Numbered from the stretch's first letter, positions 53,666-62,839 are shown. The stretch: 64,000 nt of DNA from Pseudomonas fluorescens (GCF_040448305.1 NZ_CP148752.1:744001-808000); one strand, 5' to 3'. A program made the numbers and translations. The notes: a model not told the origin generated them from the letters alone.

Positions 53666-54059
53666 TGGTGGAGCCGGGGGGATTTGAACCCCCGTCCGCC
53701 AGTACTCCGCTGTCGGTACTACATGCGTAGCCGTGTCTATTAAGTTAACCCTCAGCGACCCGACGGGCAGGGTGCTTTGGGCGAGTTGTGTAAGTTTTAG
53801 CCGCTTCGTCCACAACGTACTGCACGGCGATTCTGTTCTATATGACAATCACTTTGGGTTTACAGACATCCCCTGATGATTGCTGGACCCGAAGGTACCA
53901 GGAGGGAAGGGCTAAGGCTGCTTACGCAGCGAGAGCGTATTCCCCGTAGGTTTCGTCATTGGCAACTATAGGAAGTTGCAACAGTGGATTTACGAGTTCT
54001 GTTACCAACTCGGCATGCACCTAAAGTTTCGCAACCGGCGTCGAATCCTAAACGGCCCC
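53666..54059 (-). ncRNA. ssrA: tmRNA
   Basis: A 394-nt tmRNA. The 5' end GGGGCC (at 54059) pairs with GGCTCC of the 3' acceptor stem, which ends in ACCA at 53666. The T-arm GGTTCAAATCCCCCC is adjacent. The tag ORF at 53922-53963 reads ANDETYGEYALAA then stop, a typical Pseudomonas tag ending ALAA. tmRNA with SmpB rescues stalled ribosomes and tags the nascent peptides. smpB is not in the window. The 3' end is a common island insertion site and borders the accessory block here. Confidence 0.97.
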
Positions 54060-54102
54060 GAGCCTGGTGCTCTGTGAATCAAAGTGAGCAACAAGCCTGA
54101 GT

Positions 54103-54132
54103 AGTGTACGCCAACGCGCCCCGGAAGGCCAA
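54103..54132 (-). promoter_or_regulatory. Probable ssrA promoter
   Basis: On the minus strand TTGGCC (54127-54132) and TACACT (54103-54108) are 18 bases apart, in sigma-70 form. It would start a precursor about 40 bases before the mature 5' end. Nearly the same box pair recurs at 54710-54739 upstream of the ssrA vestige. Confidence 0.5.
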
Positions 54133-54154
54133 CCCGAAGGTTGACCACCACAGA

Positions 54155-54433
54155 TCATGGGTTTGGCTGGTTGCTCTGACTGTCAGCGAGTGCCAATGCC
54201 TGGGTGGCCTCGGTGACGCATTTTTTGTCGTCTCCGGAGGCTTGTGAGGCTTCGGCGCTGGACATCAGCCTTTTGATCTCCATTGAGGTGTTTGTGGAGG
54301 TCGCCGGCAACGCATTCACTTTGCCTTTGAGCTCTTGCAACTTGCTCGTACAAAGGTTGTTGTCCGCAGCAAATACAGGAGAGGCCAGCATGGCAGCAGC
54401 AATGAACAGGCCTGCGAGTGTGGTGCGTTTCAT
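54155..54433 (-). CDS. Small secreted protein A of a duplicated pair
   Basis: A 92-residue protein with a signal peptide (MKRTTLAGLFIAAAMLASPVFA, cleavage after FAA or FA). The mature part starts ADNNLCTSKLQELK, is helical and low in aromatic residues, and has two Cys (one near its start, one in KKCVTEATQ) suited to a disulfide. AAGGAGATC precedes the ATG. It is a paralogue of the protein at 54764-55039 (same length, LC..L.. start, D/K-C-V-x-E pattern). Function unknown; periplasmic or secreted. Confidence 0.85.
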   Translation of the reverse strand: MKRTTLAGLFIAAAMLASPVFAADNNLCTSKLQELKGKVNALPATSTNTSMEIKRLMSSAEASQASGDDKKCVTEATQALALADSQSNQPNP

Positions 54434-54625
54434 GGGGATCTCCTTGAGCTGAGGGTCTCGGTGCTGCCGTATGAGCGGACGGCCAAGCCGAGCCCGAAAA
54501 ATCAGCCGCGATCTGACGGGGCCTACCTCAAAGACTACGATTCAACGCAAGAATTCGGTTTTTTCAGACAATGTGTCGAGCTTTTCCAGCGATGGGGGGA
54601 CACATTTCCAGAGCCCAGAAGCAAC

Positions 54626-54648
54626 AAAACCCGCAACTGGCGGGTTTT
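54626..54648 (-). terminator. Terminator of the vestigial ssrA copy
   Basis: AAAACCCGC (54626-54634) pairs with GCGGGTTTT (54640-54648), loop AACTG. It lies downstream (minus strand) of the ssrA fragment at 54660-54725, the same place the working terminator has after the intact ssrA. Confidence 0.7.
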
Positions 54649-54659
54649 GGTTTGCTTCA

Positions 54660-54753
54660 TAGCGGGTGCAACCGGGCCTTGAATTCTCGGCTGCCAGTAC
54701 TCCGTTGTTGATGTACGCCAACGCGGCCCGCAAGGCCAACCCGAAGGTTGGCC
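54660..54753 (-). pseudogene. Vestige of a second ssrA with its promoter
   Basis: GCCAGTACTCCG occurs in ssrA at 53698-53709 and again at 54693-54704. Soon after, the sequence jumps to the ssrA upstream region: TGTACGCCAACGCG is at 54105-54118 and at 54712-54725. AAGGCCAACCCGAAGGTTG is at 54125-54143 and 54732-54750. So the 3' end and promoter of ssrA remain, with about 390 bases between them lost. The acceptor stem and T-arm are no longer intact, so this copy cannot work. The rest of the 54434-54763 gap shows no gene. Confidence 0.7.
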
Positions 54754-54763
54754 GTGAACCGGG

Positions 54764-55039
54764 TTACTTCCCGCCTTTTTTCGAGTCGCTGACGGCCTTG
54801 ATGATGTCGTTGGTCTCGGCGACGCAATCATCAATGCCTTCCTTGGTGCCTTTTGCCTGGTCGGCTTTGGCTTGCTCGACGGAGGCTTTTACCTGGTCAG
54901 TCATTTCCGGAGGAATCTGTGCCTTGCCGTTTTCGATGGTTTGCAGGTTGACCGCGCATAGGTCTTTTTCGGCCGCAAACGAAGTGGAAGCCATGATGGA
55001 AGCAGCAACGAACAAACCTAACAGCACAGAACGATTCAT
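54764..55039 (-). CDS. Small secreted protein B of a duplicated pair
   Basis: A 91-residue protein with a signal peptide (MNRSVLLGLFVAASIMASTSFA). The mature part AEKDLCAVNLQTIENGK... is helical and ends in a Lys/Gly-rich tail. Two Cys sit in the same places as in the paralogue at 54155-54433 (DLCAVNLQ and DDCVAETN). AAGGAGAAA precedes ATG 55039. I do not recognise a known family function. It precedes the vestigial ssrA just as its paralogue precedes the intact ssrA. Confidence 0.85.
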   Translation of the reverse strand: MNRSVLLGLFVAASIMASTSFAAEKDLCAVNLQTIENGKAQIPPEMTDQVKASVEQAKADQAKGTKEGIDDCVAETNDIIKAVSDSKKGGK

Positions 55040-55240
55040 GTGTTTCTCCTTGAACTGAAGGGCCAGCATTGCTGGCCATCAAATCGGTCTACCGAGTTTT
55101 GGGAAGGTCCCGCATTAGCGGGACTTGATCAGTGGACTGCGGCGGCACATCAGGGTTCTTTTTTCTGCTGTAGAGCTGTCGATTCCGACAAGAAGCGTTA
55201 ACGAAGGGCACCTTTATGCGCCTTCCTTTAGATCCTGCTA

Positions 55241-58051
55241 TCAGGGCACCCTAGCCTGGGTAACGCGGTCCACCAGATAGACTAGTCCGTGGTAGTCAAT
55301 GCCGCCATGTTGCGTCAGGCCGATCTCACAGGTGCGGCTGGTGGAAATCCCCTCGCTGCACTGTTGCACCGCGTCTTTGAGCGTGCGCAGCGAATGGGCG
55401 TTCAGTTCCGGGGTGGTGAAACCCTTGTCACCAGCAAAGCCGCAGCAGTGAATGCCTTCGGGAATCACCACGGTTTTGCTGCATTTGCGCGCCAGGTCGA
55501 TCAGCGCCTGGCTTTCCCCGAGGTGCTGGGTGCTGCAGGTTACATGCACGGCGATGGGGGCTTCCTGAGGCGTGAAGTCCAGGCGATCCATCAAGTGCGT
55601 GCGGATGAAGCGCACCGGGTCGTACAGGTCCAGACGAACTTCGCCGAGGTCTTGAACCAGGCGCAAGGTGCAGGGGCTGGTGTCGCAGTAGATCGGGTCG
55701 AGCCCGCCACGGCTGGCGTGGAGCAGGGCGCCGATCAGTTCCTGTCGTTTGTGCTCCGCTTGTTCGGCATAGCCTTTGGAGGCGAATGGCTGACCGCAGC
55801 AAAGGCTGTCCAGATTGTCCGGGAACACCACTTGATAACCGGCCTTTTCCAGCAGGCCACGGGTCTTGTCGTGCAGCGACATTTGCTCCGTGTCGCCCGC
55901 CGCCGGGCCCATGACGCGGGATACACAGGCAGCCAGATAGACCACACGCGGGCGCGCGTCGGTCACCGCCGGACTGAAGCGAATGGCTTTTTCCGGTTGC
56001 GGCATCGCGTTGGTCCACTGTGGGACCTGGCCCTTGGACAGGCGCGTTAACGTTGCCGACAACTTCGCCAATCTTGGTGTGCCCAGCAACATCCGCGCGC
56101 CATTGGCCACGTGCAGGCTGAATCGTGCACCTTGCAGTGCCGTGGCGAAATTTCCTTCAAGCCAGTTGGCGGTTTTCGTATGCGTCGCCTTCCGGCTACG
56201 CAGCTTTTTCACCAGTTCGCCGGTGTTGATGCCTACAGGGCAACGTTGTGCACAGAGGCCGGTCGCGGCGCAGGTATCGATGCCTTGATAGTCGTAAGCG
56301 GCTTCGAGGTCGGACGTATCGATGCCTGCGCGTTTCTTCGCCTGAATGTCGCGCCAGATCACGATGCGCTGACGCGGGCTCAGGGTCAGTCCTTTCGACG
56401 GGCAGACCGGTTCGCAGAAGCCGCACTCGATGCACTTGTCCACAATCTCGTCAGCAGCGGGCAAGGGCTTGAGGTGCTTGAGGTGGATCTGTGGATCTTC
56501 GCTGAGCACCACGTCCGGATTGAGAATGCCGTTGGGGTCGAGCAGTCGTTTGAGTTGCCACATCAGCTGGTAGGCATCGCTGCCCCATTCCAGCTCGACG
56601 AACGGCGCCATGTTGCGCCCGGTGCCGTGTTCGGCTTTCAGCGAACCGCCGAACTCCACCGCCACCAGTTGCGCCACGTCGTCCATGAACGCCTGATAGC
56701 GTGCGACTTCTTCCGGGCTGTTGAAGCCTTGGGTGAAGACGAAATGCAGATTGCCTTCCAGGGCGTGTCCGAAAAGGATCGCTTCGTCGTAGTGATGTTT
56801 GTCGAACAGTTCGATCAGGCGGTTGACGCCGATGGCCAGCTGTTCGACCGGGAAGGTGACGTCTTCGATGATCACCGTGGTGCCGGTCTTGCGCACCGCG
56901 CCGACGGCCGGGAAAGTGTCTTTGCGGATGGCCCAGAGACGGGCGTTTTCCTGCGGGTCTTCGGTGAAGTCGACCTGCTTTTCCACAGGGAACGTCTTCA
57001 GCGACACCATGATCTGCGCCAGTTGCTCGTGCAGCAAGGTGGACGACGCCGCGCGGGATTCGATCAACAGCGCACAGGCATTATTCGACAAATGCTGTAC
57101 GAAAGCGGGCATGCCGGGTTTGTCCTGCACCGAGCGCAGGCTGCGCCGGTCCAGCAATTCCACGGCCGACACCGGTTGGCTTTTCAGCACTGTCACTGCG
57201 TTGCAACAGGTTTCCACGTCCGGGAAAACGATCAACGCCGAGGCTTTATTCGGGTGGTCGATCACGGTGTCGTAGGTCACGGCACTGATGAACCCGAGCG
57301 TGCCCTCGGAGCCCACCAGCAAGTGGCTCAAGATATCCACAGGCTCGTCGAAATCCACCAGGGCATTGAGCGACAGGCCGGTGGTATTTTTCAGACGGTA
57401 TTTGTGGCGAATTTTTGCAGCCAGTTCGGCGTTTGCGCGGGTCTCGCGGCCCAATGTCGCCAGACGCTCCAGCAGCGTGGCGTGACTCTGGCGAAAGACT
57501 GCAACACTGGCAGCGTCTTCGGTATCGAGACGGCTGCCGTCAGCCAGGACCAAGCGAATCCCGGCCAGGGTGTGATAGGTGTTTTGCGCCGTGCCGCAGC
57601 ACATGCCGCTGGCATTGTTGGCGACGATGCCGCCGATCTTGCAGGCGTTGATCGAGGCCGGGTCCGGGCCGATCTTGCGTCCGAACGGTGCCAACCAGGC
57701 GTTGGCCTGAGCACCGATCACCCCCGGTTGCAGGCGGATTTGCGTGCCTTGGCCGCGAATCTCGCGACCGTTCCAGTTATCCCCCAGCACGATCAGCACC
57801 GAGTCGCTGATGGCCTGGCCGGACAGGCTGGTGCCGGCCGCGCGGAAGGTCACTGGGACCTGATCGCGCTGGGCGAGTTTCAGCAGGGCCACCACTTCAT
57901 CTTCGGACTCGACGCGTATCACCAGTTTTGGAATCAATCGGTAGAAACTTGCGTCGGTGCCGAAGGCGAGGGTCGATAACGGGTCGTCGAAACGTCGCAC
58001 CTGGGGAATCAGTTGCTGCACATCACGCAGGAAAGCGGCCGGTAGACTCAT
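55241..58051 (-). CDS. dld: Respiratory D-lactate dehydrogenase, FAD and Fe-S two-part protein
   Basis: A 936-residue membrane-associated enzyme that oxidises D-lactate to pyruvate with quinone as acceptor. The N-terminal half is an FAD-binding oxidase (TFRAAGTSLSGQAISDSVLIV near 70-90, then FAD_oxidase_C). The C-terminal half is an Fe-S domain with CIECGFCEPVCP and CAATGLCAQRCP clusters and two CCG motifs (DSLCCGQPF and GIHCCGFAG). This is the Dld/LldE form of pseudomonads. ATG 58051 overlaps the lutC stop (ATGA). It is the last gene of the lactate operon. Confidence 0.95.
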   Translation of the reverse strand: MSLPAAFLRDVQQLIPQVRRFDDPLSTLAFGTDASFYRLIPKLVIRVESEDEVVALLKLAQRDQVPVTFRAAGTSLSGQAISDSVLIVLGDNWNGREIRGQGTQIRLQPGVIGAQANAWLAPFGRKIGPDPASINACKIGGIVANNASGMCCGTAQNTYHTLAGIRLVLADGSRLDTEDAASVAVFRQSHATLLERLATLGRETRANAELAAKIRHKYRLKNTTGLSLNALVDFDEPVDILSHLLVGSEGTLGFISAVTYDTVIDHPNKASALIVFPDVETCCNAVTVLKSQPVSAVELLDRRSLRSVQDKPGMPAFVQHLSNNACALLIESRAASSTLLHEQLAQIMVSLKTFPVEKQVDFTEDPQENARLWAIRKDTFPAVGAVRKTGTTVIIEDVTFPVEQLAIGVNRLIELFDKHHYDEAILFGHALEGNLHFVFTQGFNSPEEVARYQAFMDDVAQLVAVEFGGSLKAEHGTGRNMAPFVELEWGSDAYQLMWQLKRLLDPNGILNPDVVLSEDPQIHLKHLKPLPAADEIVDKCIECGFCEPVCPSKGLTLSPRQRIVIWRDIQAKKRAGIDTSDLEAAYDYQGIDTCAATGLCAQRCPVGINTGELVKKLRSRKATHTKTANWLEGNFATALQGARFSLHVANGARMLLGTPRLAKLSATLTRLSKGQVPQWTNAMPQPEKAIRFSPAVTDARPRVVYLAACVSRVMGPAAGDTEQMSLHDKTRGLLEKAGYQVVFPDNLDSLCCGQPFASKGYAEQAEHKRQELIGALLHASRGGLDPIYCDTSPCTLRLVQDLGEVRLDLYDPVRFIRTHLMDRLDFTPQEAPIAVHVTCSTQHLGESQALIDLARKCSKTVVIPEGIHCCGFAGDKGFTTPELNAHSLRTLKDAVQQCSEGISTSRTCEIGLTQHGGIDYHGLVYLVDRVTQARVP

Positions 58052-58719
58052 TGGTCCTCCAGGATCAGCACCACCAGGTCCTTCGGACCGTGTGCGCCGT
58101 AGGCGAGAACCTGCTCGATATCGGCTGTTTTCGACGGGCCGGATACCAGCAACGCATTGGTCGGCATACCCTGGGCCCATTCGAATTCTTGCTGCACTTG
58201 ATAGAAGTTGTCGCGGATGTCGCTGTCCTTGAGCAGGGCAAAATGCACGGGTGGCACAAGACTCATCAAACGCGGTTCTTCCCGGGTTGGCCAGAGAATC
58301 AGACTGCCCGTGGCAGCGATGGCGCCGAGGGTGGTGGTCAGGCTCGCCGGGGTGTCGTTGAACAACTCGGCTTTCCATTCTTCAACCGGACGGTCGTAGG
58401 CCTTGAGCATTGGCAGACCGGGATTATTCGCCCAGTGCTGCGCGATCCGTTGACCGTGGGGGGTCGTCGGTGCGATCAGCAGACTCGGCAACTGGCGGTC
58501 CCGCAGCAATTGCACGAGTAGCGTCGGCCACTCTTCGCCGGACGTCAGATGAATTTCCGTGTGCACCGCTTCCATCAATTTGCGCAGTTGCGCAATGCGC
58601 TGCTCCGGCGCGTAGGTGTAAGGCTGGGTCACCAGATCGACATCAAAGTTGTCGGCCACCGGAGTGGTGCCTGTCAGACTTTTACGCAACTTGGCGAGGA
58701 TATTTTGCTTGGCGCTCAT
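58048..58719 (-). CDS. lutC: L-lactate utilisation protein LutC
   Basis: A 223-residue protein of the LutC/YkgG (LUD) family, one of three subunits of the Fe-S L-lactate dehydrogenase. The C-terminal LVSGPSKTADIEQVLAYGAHGPKDLVVLILED is the family signature. It has ATP/NAD-like fold features but no clear catalytic residues. It overlaps lutB by one base and dld by four. Confidence 0.94.
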   Translation of the reverse strand: MSAKQNILAKLRKSLTGTTPVADNFDVDLVTQPYTYAPEQRIAQLRKLMEAVHTEIHLTSGEEWPTLLVQLLRDRQLPSLLIAPTTPHGQRIAQHWANNPGLPMLKAYDRPVEEWKAELFNDTPASLTTTLGAIAATGSLILWPTREEPRLMSLVPPVHFALLKDSDIRDNFYQVQQEFEWAQGMPTNALLVSGPSKTADIEQVLAYGAHGPKDLVVLILEDQ

Positions 58720-60173
58720 CAGCGGTCTCCCTGTTTGGCCAAATGCTCGCGGGCCATGTCATGCAGTGAGCGGGCGGCGGGTTTTGGTGCGCTGTGGTTT
58801 TGCGTCCACGGGCCGACGTTGCTCGGCGTGAGTGCGCGCAAACGGGTGGCGAAGAAACCGAACAGGCGATACAGCGTCGGCGAGCTGTTGAGCTTCGCCC
58901 AGGCGTTCCAGATGAACCGCTCCTTGCGCGAATACTTGCTGCCCTGGCCGCGCATCACTTGATGGGGGCTGTCCGGGGCCTTGACATTTTCTTCCCGCAG
59001 GCGCCGTAGCAAAGCAGGGATCGGGATTTTCACCGGGCAGACTTCACCGCAGGCGCCGCACAGCGAAGAAGCACTCGGGTGATCCGGGACTTTCGCTAGG
59101 CCGACCATGTGCGGGGTGATGATTTTTCCGATAGGGCCGGGGTAAACCTCCCCATAGGCATGGCCGCCGATTCGGGTGTAGACCGGGCAATGATTCATAC
59201 AGGCGCCGCAGCGAATGCAGTTCAGGGTCTGGCGCAATTCGCTGTCGGCAAAGGCCTGGCTGCGGCCGTTATCGAGCAGTACCAGGTGCACTTCCTGCGG
59301 GCCGTCGAGTTCATGTTCCTTGCGCGGGCCGGAGATCATGTTGACGTAGGTGGTGATCGGAATGCCCAGGGCCGAGCGGGTCAGCAATGACAGCAACGGC
59401 ACCACGTCGCGCAGGTTCTCGACGACTTTCTCGATGCCGGTGACGGCAATGTGCACCGGCGGCACCGTGGTGGTCATGCGCCCGTTGCCTTCGTTTTCCA
59501 CCAGCAACAGGGTGCCGGTTTCGGCCACGGCGAAGTTGACGCCGGAGACGCCGATGTCCGCTTCGAAGAATTTCTGCCGCAGGACTCTGCGGCCGATCTG
59601 AATGAGTTGGTCAACGTCCTTGGTGTATTCCACGCCAAGTTTGTCGTGGAACAAGGACGCGACCTGACCGGCATTCTTGTGGATTGCCGGCATGATTATG
59701 TGTGAAGGCTTCTCGTGGTCGAGCTGGACGATGTACTCGCCCATGTCCGATTCCAGGCATTCAATGCCCTGTTCAGCGAGGACATGGTTCATCTCCATCT
59801 CTTCGCTGACCATCGATTTGCCCTTGATCACTTGCCGCCCCTCGTGAGCGCGGATGATCGAGAGGACGATGCCATTGGCTTCGTCCACCGTTTCCGCCCA
59901 GTGCACTGTCACACCGTTGCGGGTCAGGTTCTGTTCCAGTTGTTCGAGCAGCTCGGGCAACTTGGACAACGCGCGGGCGCGGACAGCATTGCCCAGCGCA
60001 CGCAAGTGTTCTCTTTCATGGGCATCGCTGAACGCCGCTGCCCGTTTGGTCATCAGTGAATCCATCGCCTTGCGAAAGTTGCCTCGCAATTGCGCGTCAC
60101 CCAGCGCGTTGTGGGCGCGGGTGCGGAAATCTTCTTCTACGGCAACCGTAGGAATAATCGTGGAAGTGCTCAT
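58719..60173 (-). CDS. lutB: L-lactate utilisation iron-sulfur protein LutB
   Basis: A 484-residue Fe-S subunit of the L-lactate dehydrogenase LutABC. An N-terminal LUD domain is followed by two 4Fe-4S ferredoxin motifs: LNCIRCGACMNHCPVY near 302-317 and SLCGACGEVCPVKIP near 362-376. It takes part in electron transfer from L-lactate. It overlaps lutA (ATGA) and lutC. Confidence 0.95.
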   Translation of the reverse strand: MSTSTIIPTVAVEEDFRTRAHNALGDAQLRGNFRKAMDSLMTKRAAAFSDAHEREHLRALGNAVRARALSKLPELLEQLEQNLTRNGVTVHWAETVDEANGIVLSIIRAHEGRQVIKGKSMVSEEMEMNHVLAEQGIECLESDMGEYIVQLDHEKPSHIIMPAIHKNAGQVASLFHDKLGVEYTKDVDQLIQIGRRVLRQKFFEADIGVSGVNFAVAETGTLLLVENEGNGRMTTTVPPVHIAVTGIEKVVENLRDVVPLLSLLTRSALGIPITTYVNMISGPRKEHELDGPQEVHLVLLDNGRSQAFADSELRQTLNCIRCGACMNHCPVYTRIGGHAYGEVYPGPIGKIITPHMVGLAKVPDHPSASSLCGACGEVCPVKIPIPALLRRLREENVKAPDSPHQVMRGQGSKYSRKERFIWNAWAKLNSSPTLYRLFGFFATRLRALTPSNVGPWTQNHSAPKPAARSLHDMAREHLAKQGDR

Positions 60174-60994
60174 CGGGCACCTCCGGTACGCTGCCAGAGG
60201 AAGCTGGCCAGATGCTGACCGCGTAACGCTTCCTGCTGTTTTTCCAGTGAGCCGTTGATGTTCATCAAACAGCCGCAGTCGGCACTCAACACCTTGTGCG
60301 CGCCGGACTCCTTCAGTGCCCGGGTCTTGTCAGCCACCATCGCGCCGGAAATGTCTGGCATACGGACGCTGAATGTCCCGCCGAAGCCACAGCATTCGCT
60401 TTCGTGGTCGTGGTTGACCCGTTCCACGTTGCTCAACTGCGCCAATAATTCGCGGCCGTGCAGGTGGGTGTTCATCTCGCGGCGTGCCGAGCACGAGGTG
60501 TGCAGCGCCACTTTTACGGGCTCGCCGCTGTCCTTGAGCTGCACCTTGCAGACAAACAACAGGAACTCGGCCAGTTCGTAGGTTCTGGCCGCCAGCGCCT
60601 GAACCTGTTTCAACGTGTCCGGCTCGTCCTTGAACAAGTCGGCGTAATGTTCGCGCAGCATGCCCGCGCAAGAACCCGACGGCACCACCACCGGATAGTC
60701 GCCGGCAAACAGCGCCAGTTGTGAGCGCGCCACGGTCCGTGCCTGTTCGGTGTAACCCGAGGTGTAGGCCGGTTGGCCGCAGCAGCTTTGCCCTTGCGGG
60801 TATTCGACACGAATGCCTTCGCGCTCCAGCAGGTGGATCGCATCCATCCCGGCTTGCGGGTAGAACAAATCGACCACGCAGGTCCCGAACAGGTAGACCC
60901 GTGACGGTTTCTCGCTGGGGTACTGCCGAGGCTCGGGCAGTGGCGGGGCGACACGGGTCGCATTCGGCACGGCGTTGTAAAAAAGCTCGCTCAT
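60170..60994 (-). CDS. lutA: L-lactate utilisation protein LutA
   Basis: A 274-residue subunit with two cysteine-rich CCG domains: QSCCGQPAYTSGY near 85-97 and SECCGFGGTFSV near 200-211. These bind the unusual clusters shared with heterodisulfide reductase and GlpC. With LutB and LutC it oxidises L-lactate to pyruvate. A GGAG site 9 bases before the ATG. It lies 150 bases after lldP, so it is probably in the same transcript. Confidence 0.95.
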   Translation of the reverse strand: MSELFYNAVPNATRVAPPLPEPRQYPSEKPSRVYLFGTCVVDLFYPQAGMDAIHLLEREGIRVEYPQGQSCCGQPAYTSGYTEQARTVARSQLALFAGDYPVVVPSGSCAGMLREHYADLFKDEPDTLKQVQALAARTYELAEFLLFVCKVQLKDSGEPVKVALHTSCSARREMNTHLHGRELLAQLSNVERVNHDHESECCGFGGTFSVRMPDISGAMVADKTRALKESGAHKVLSADCGCLMNINGSLEKQQEALRGQHLASFLWQRTGGAR

Positions 60995-61093
60995 CAGGCG
61001 GTCTCCGGGTGGTCCCGGTTATTCGTCTGTTGAGGCTGCTGAATATAGAGCCGGAAGCTTTCAGCAGCCTTACAGACCGGGGTGTGAATAGCG

Positions 61094-61118
61094 GACGCCG
61101 GGGGCGTGGCCCGGCGTC
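61094..61118. other. Hairpin between lldP and lutA
   Basis: GACGCCGGG (61094-61102) pairs with CCCGGCGTC (61110-61118). A T run follows on the plus strand only. On the minus strand, where the lactate genes are read, there is no T run, so it is not a terminator for lldP. It could be an mRNA processing or stability element. Confidence 0.45.
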
Positions 61119-61144
61119 GGTTTTTATCGTGTTGCTTGTAGCCC

Positions 61145-62839
61145 TTAGTGCACCAGCATGCCGGTGAACCAGTAGGCCTGGGCCAACGTGATCAAGCCGA
61201 CAATCGTTGCAAAGAATAGGCTGTGCTTGAGGGTGAAGCGGAACAGATCCGATTCTTTGCCCACCAGGCCGGTTGCGGCGCAGGCCACCGCGATCGATTG
61301 TGGCGAGATCATCTTGCCGGTCACACCGCCGCTGGTATTAGCAGCCACCAGCAGGGTGTCGTTGACACCGATCTGGTGCGCGGTGGTCGCTTGCAGCGAA
61401 CTGAACAGGGCGTTGGACGAGGTATCGGAACCGGTGAGGAACACGCCCAGCCAGCCGAGGAACGGCGAGAAGAACGGGAAGGCCGCGCCGGTGCCTGCCA
61501 ATACCAGGGCCATGGTCGAGGACATGCCCGAGTAGTTGGTGACGAAGGCGAAGGCCAGCACCATACCGATGGACAGGATCGGCCAGCGCAGTTCGTAGAA
61601 AGTCTCTTTAAAAGTGGTCAGACCAGTTTTGAGGTTGATCTTCAGCACCAGCATGGAGATCAGGGCCGAGAAGAAAATCGCCGTGCCGGTGGCGGAAATC
61701 GGGTCCAGTTTGAACACTGCCGGAAGGGCGGTTGGCGCGACCACGATCGGTGCGACCTTGATCACCATTTGATCCAGGTGCGGGATGGCGAAGTTGAACA
61801 CCCAGCTGTACATCGAGCCGCCGGCGGCGAACATCGCCTTGAACGGTTTCAGGGTCCAGATGGTGACCAGTACGGTCAGGATCAGGAACGGTGACCAGGC
61901 CTTGAAGATTTCCCCAAGGCTGTAAGGCGAAGCTACGGTAGTGCGTTTCTGGCCGAAACCACCGACGCTGGCGCTCACCACGGAGGCCGAGACAGCGCCG
62001 ACGATGTGTTGGCCGGCGGCGCGTTTTGGTTGCCAGACTTTCAGGAACAGGGTCAGGGAAATCAAGCTGGCCAGGGCCGAGGTGATGTCCGGCAGTTCCG
62101 GGCCGATGAAGTTCGAGGTGAAGTACTGGGTCACGGCAAAGCTCAAACCGGCCACCAGGGCTGCCGGCCAGGTTTCCCGCACGCCGCGCAGGCCGTCCAT
62201 CATGAACACCAGCCAGAACGGCACGAACAGCGACAGCAGCGGCAGTTGGCGGCCGGTCATGGCGCCGATCTTGAACGCGTCGATGCCGGTGACTTGGCCG
62301 GCCACAATGATCGGAATGCCCAAGGCGCCGAAGGCCACCGGCGCGGTGTTGGCGATCAGGCACAAGCCAGCGGCGTACAGCGGGTTGAAGCCAAGTCCTA
62401 CCAGCAGAGCAGCGGTAATCGCCACCGGTGCACCAAAACCGGCTGCACCTTCGAGGAAGGCGCCGAAGCAGAAACCGATCAGCAGGACCTGCAGGCGCTG
62501 GTCATCGGTGATCGACAGGACCGAACTGCGGATGACTTCAAACTGCCCGCTCTTGACCGTCAGTTTGTAGAGGAACACCGCTGCCACGATGATCCAGGCA
62601 ATCGGCCACAGGCCATAAGCGAAGCCATACCCTGCGGCGGCGAACGCCATGTCGACCGGCATCTGGAAAGCGAAGATCGCCACCAGAATCGACAAAGCCA
62701 GGGTGATGCTGCCGGCCACATGTCCTTTGAGGCGGAACACGGCCAAAGCCAGGAAGAAAAACACGATGGGGATGACGGCGGCGAGTGCGGACAGGCCGAG
62801 GCTGCCGAGCGGGGTATAGAGCTGTTGCCAGGTTTGCAT
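61145..62839 (-). CDS. lldP: L-lactate permease
   Basis: A 564-residue inner-membrane permease of the LctP family with about 12-14 hydrophobic segments. Typical segments are FCFGAFLEGAAGFGAPVAITAALLVGLGF and the C-terminal GSDTSSNALFSSLQATTAHQIGVNDTLLVAANTSGG. It takes up lactate (and glycolate) with protons. It is the first gene of the leftward lactate operon, divergent from lldR. An LldR-type operator lies 52 bases before its ATG. Confidence 0.95.
   Translation of the reverse strand: MQTWQQLYTPLGSLGLSALAAVIPIVFFFLALAVFRLKGHVAGSITLALSILVAIFAFQMPVDMAFAAAGYGFAYGLWPIAWIIVAAVFLYKLTVKSGQFEVIRSSVLSITDDQRLQVLLIGFCFGAFLEGAAGFGAPVAITAALLVGLGFNPLYAAGLCLIANTAPVAFGALGIPIIVAGQVTGIDAFKIGAMTGRQLPLLSLFVPFWLVFMMDGLRGVRETWPAALVAGLSFAVTQYFTSNFIGPELPDITSALASLISLTLFLKVWQPKRAAGQHIVGAVSASVVSASVGGFGQKRTTVASPYSLGEIFKAWSPFLILTVLVTIWTLKPFKAMFAAGGSMYSWVFNFAIPHLDQMVIKVAPIVVAPTALPAVFKLDPISATGTAIFFSALISMLVLKINLKTGLTTFKETFYELRWPILSIGMVLAFAFVTNYSGMSSTMALVLAGTGAAFPFFSPFLGWLGVFLTGSDTSSNALFSSLQATTAHQIGVNDTLLVAANTSGGVTGKMISPQSIAVACAATGLVGKESDLFRFTLKHSLFFATIVGLITLAQAYWFTGMLVH

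Noticed and set aside
53561..53848. 95-codon minus-strand frame across the ssrA 3' end
   Set aside because: Most of it is tmRNA sequence read as protein. Only its last 20 codons matter, and these are reported as an integrase remnant.
56111..57979. 622-codon plus-strand frame opposite dld
   Set aside because: It overlaps the flavin and Fe-S domains of dld and has no motif of its own.
58052..58378. N-terminal extension of dld by 109 codons
   Set aside because: It would overlap lutC in another frame. The ATG at 58051 overlaps the lutC stop and begins the normal dld N-terminus.
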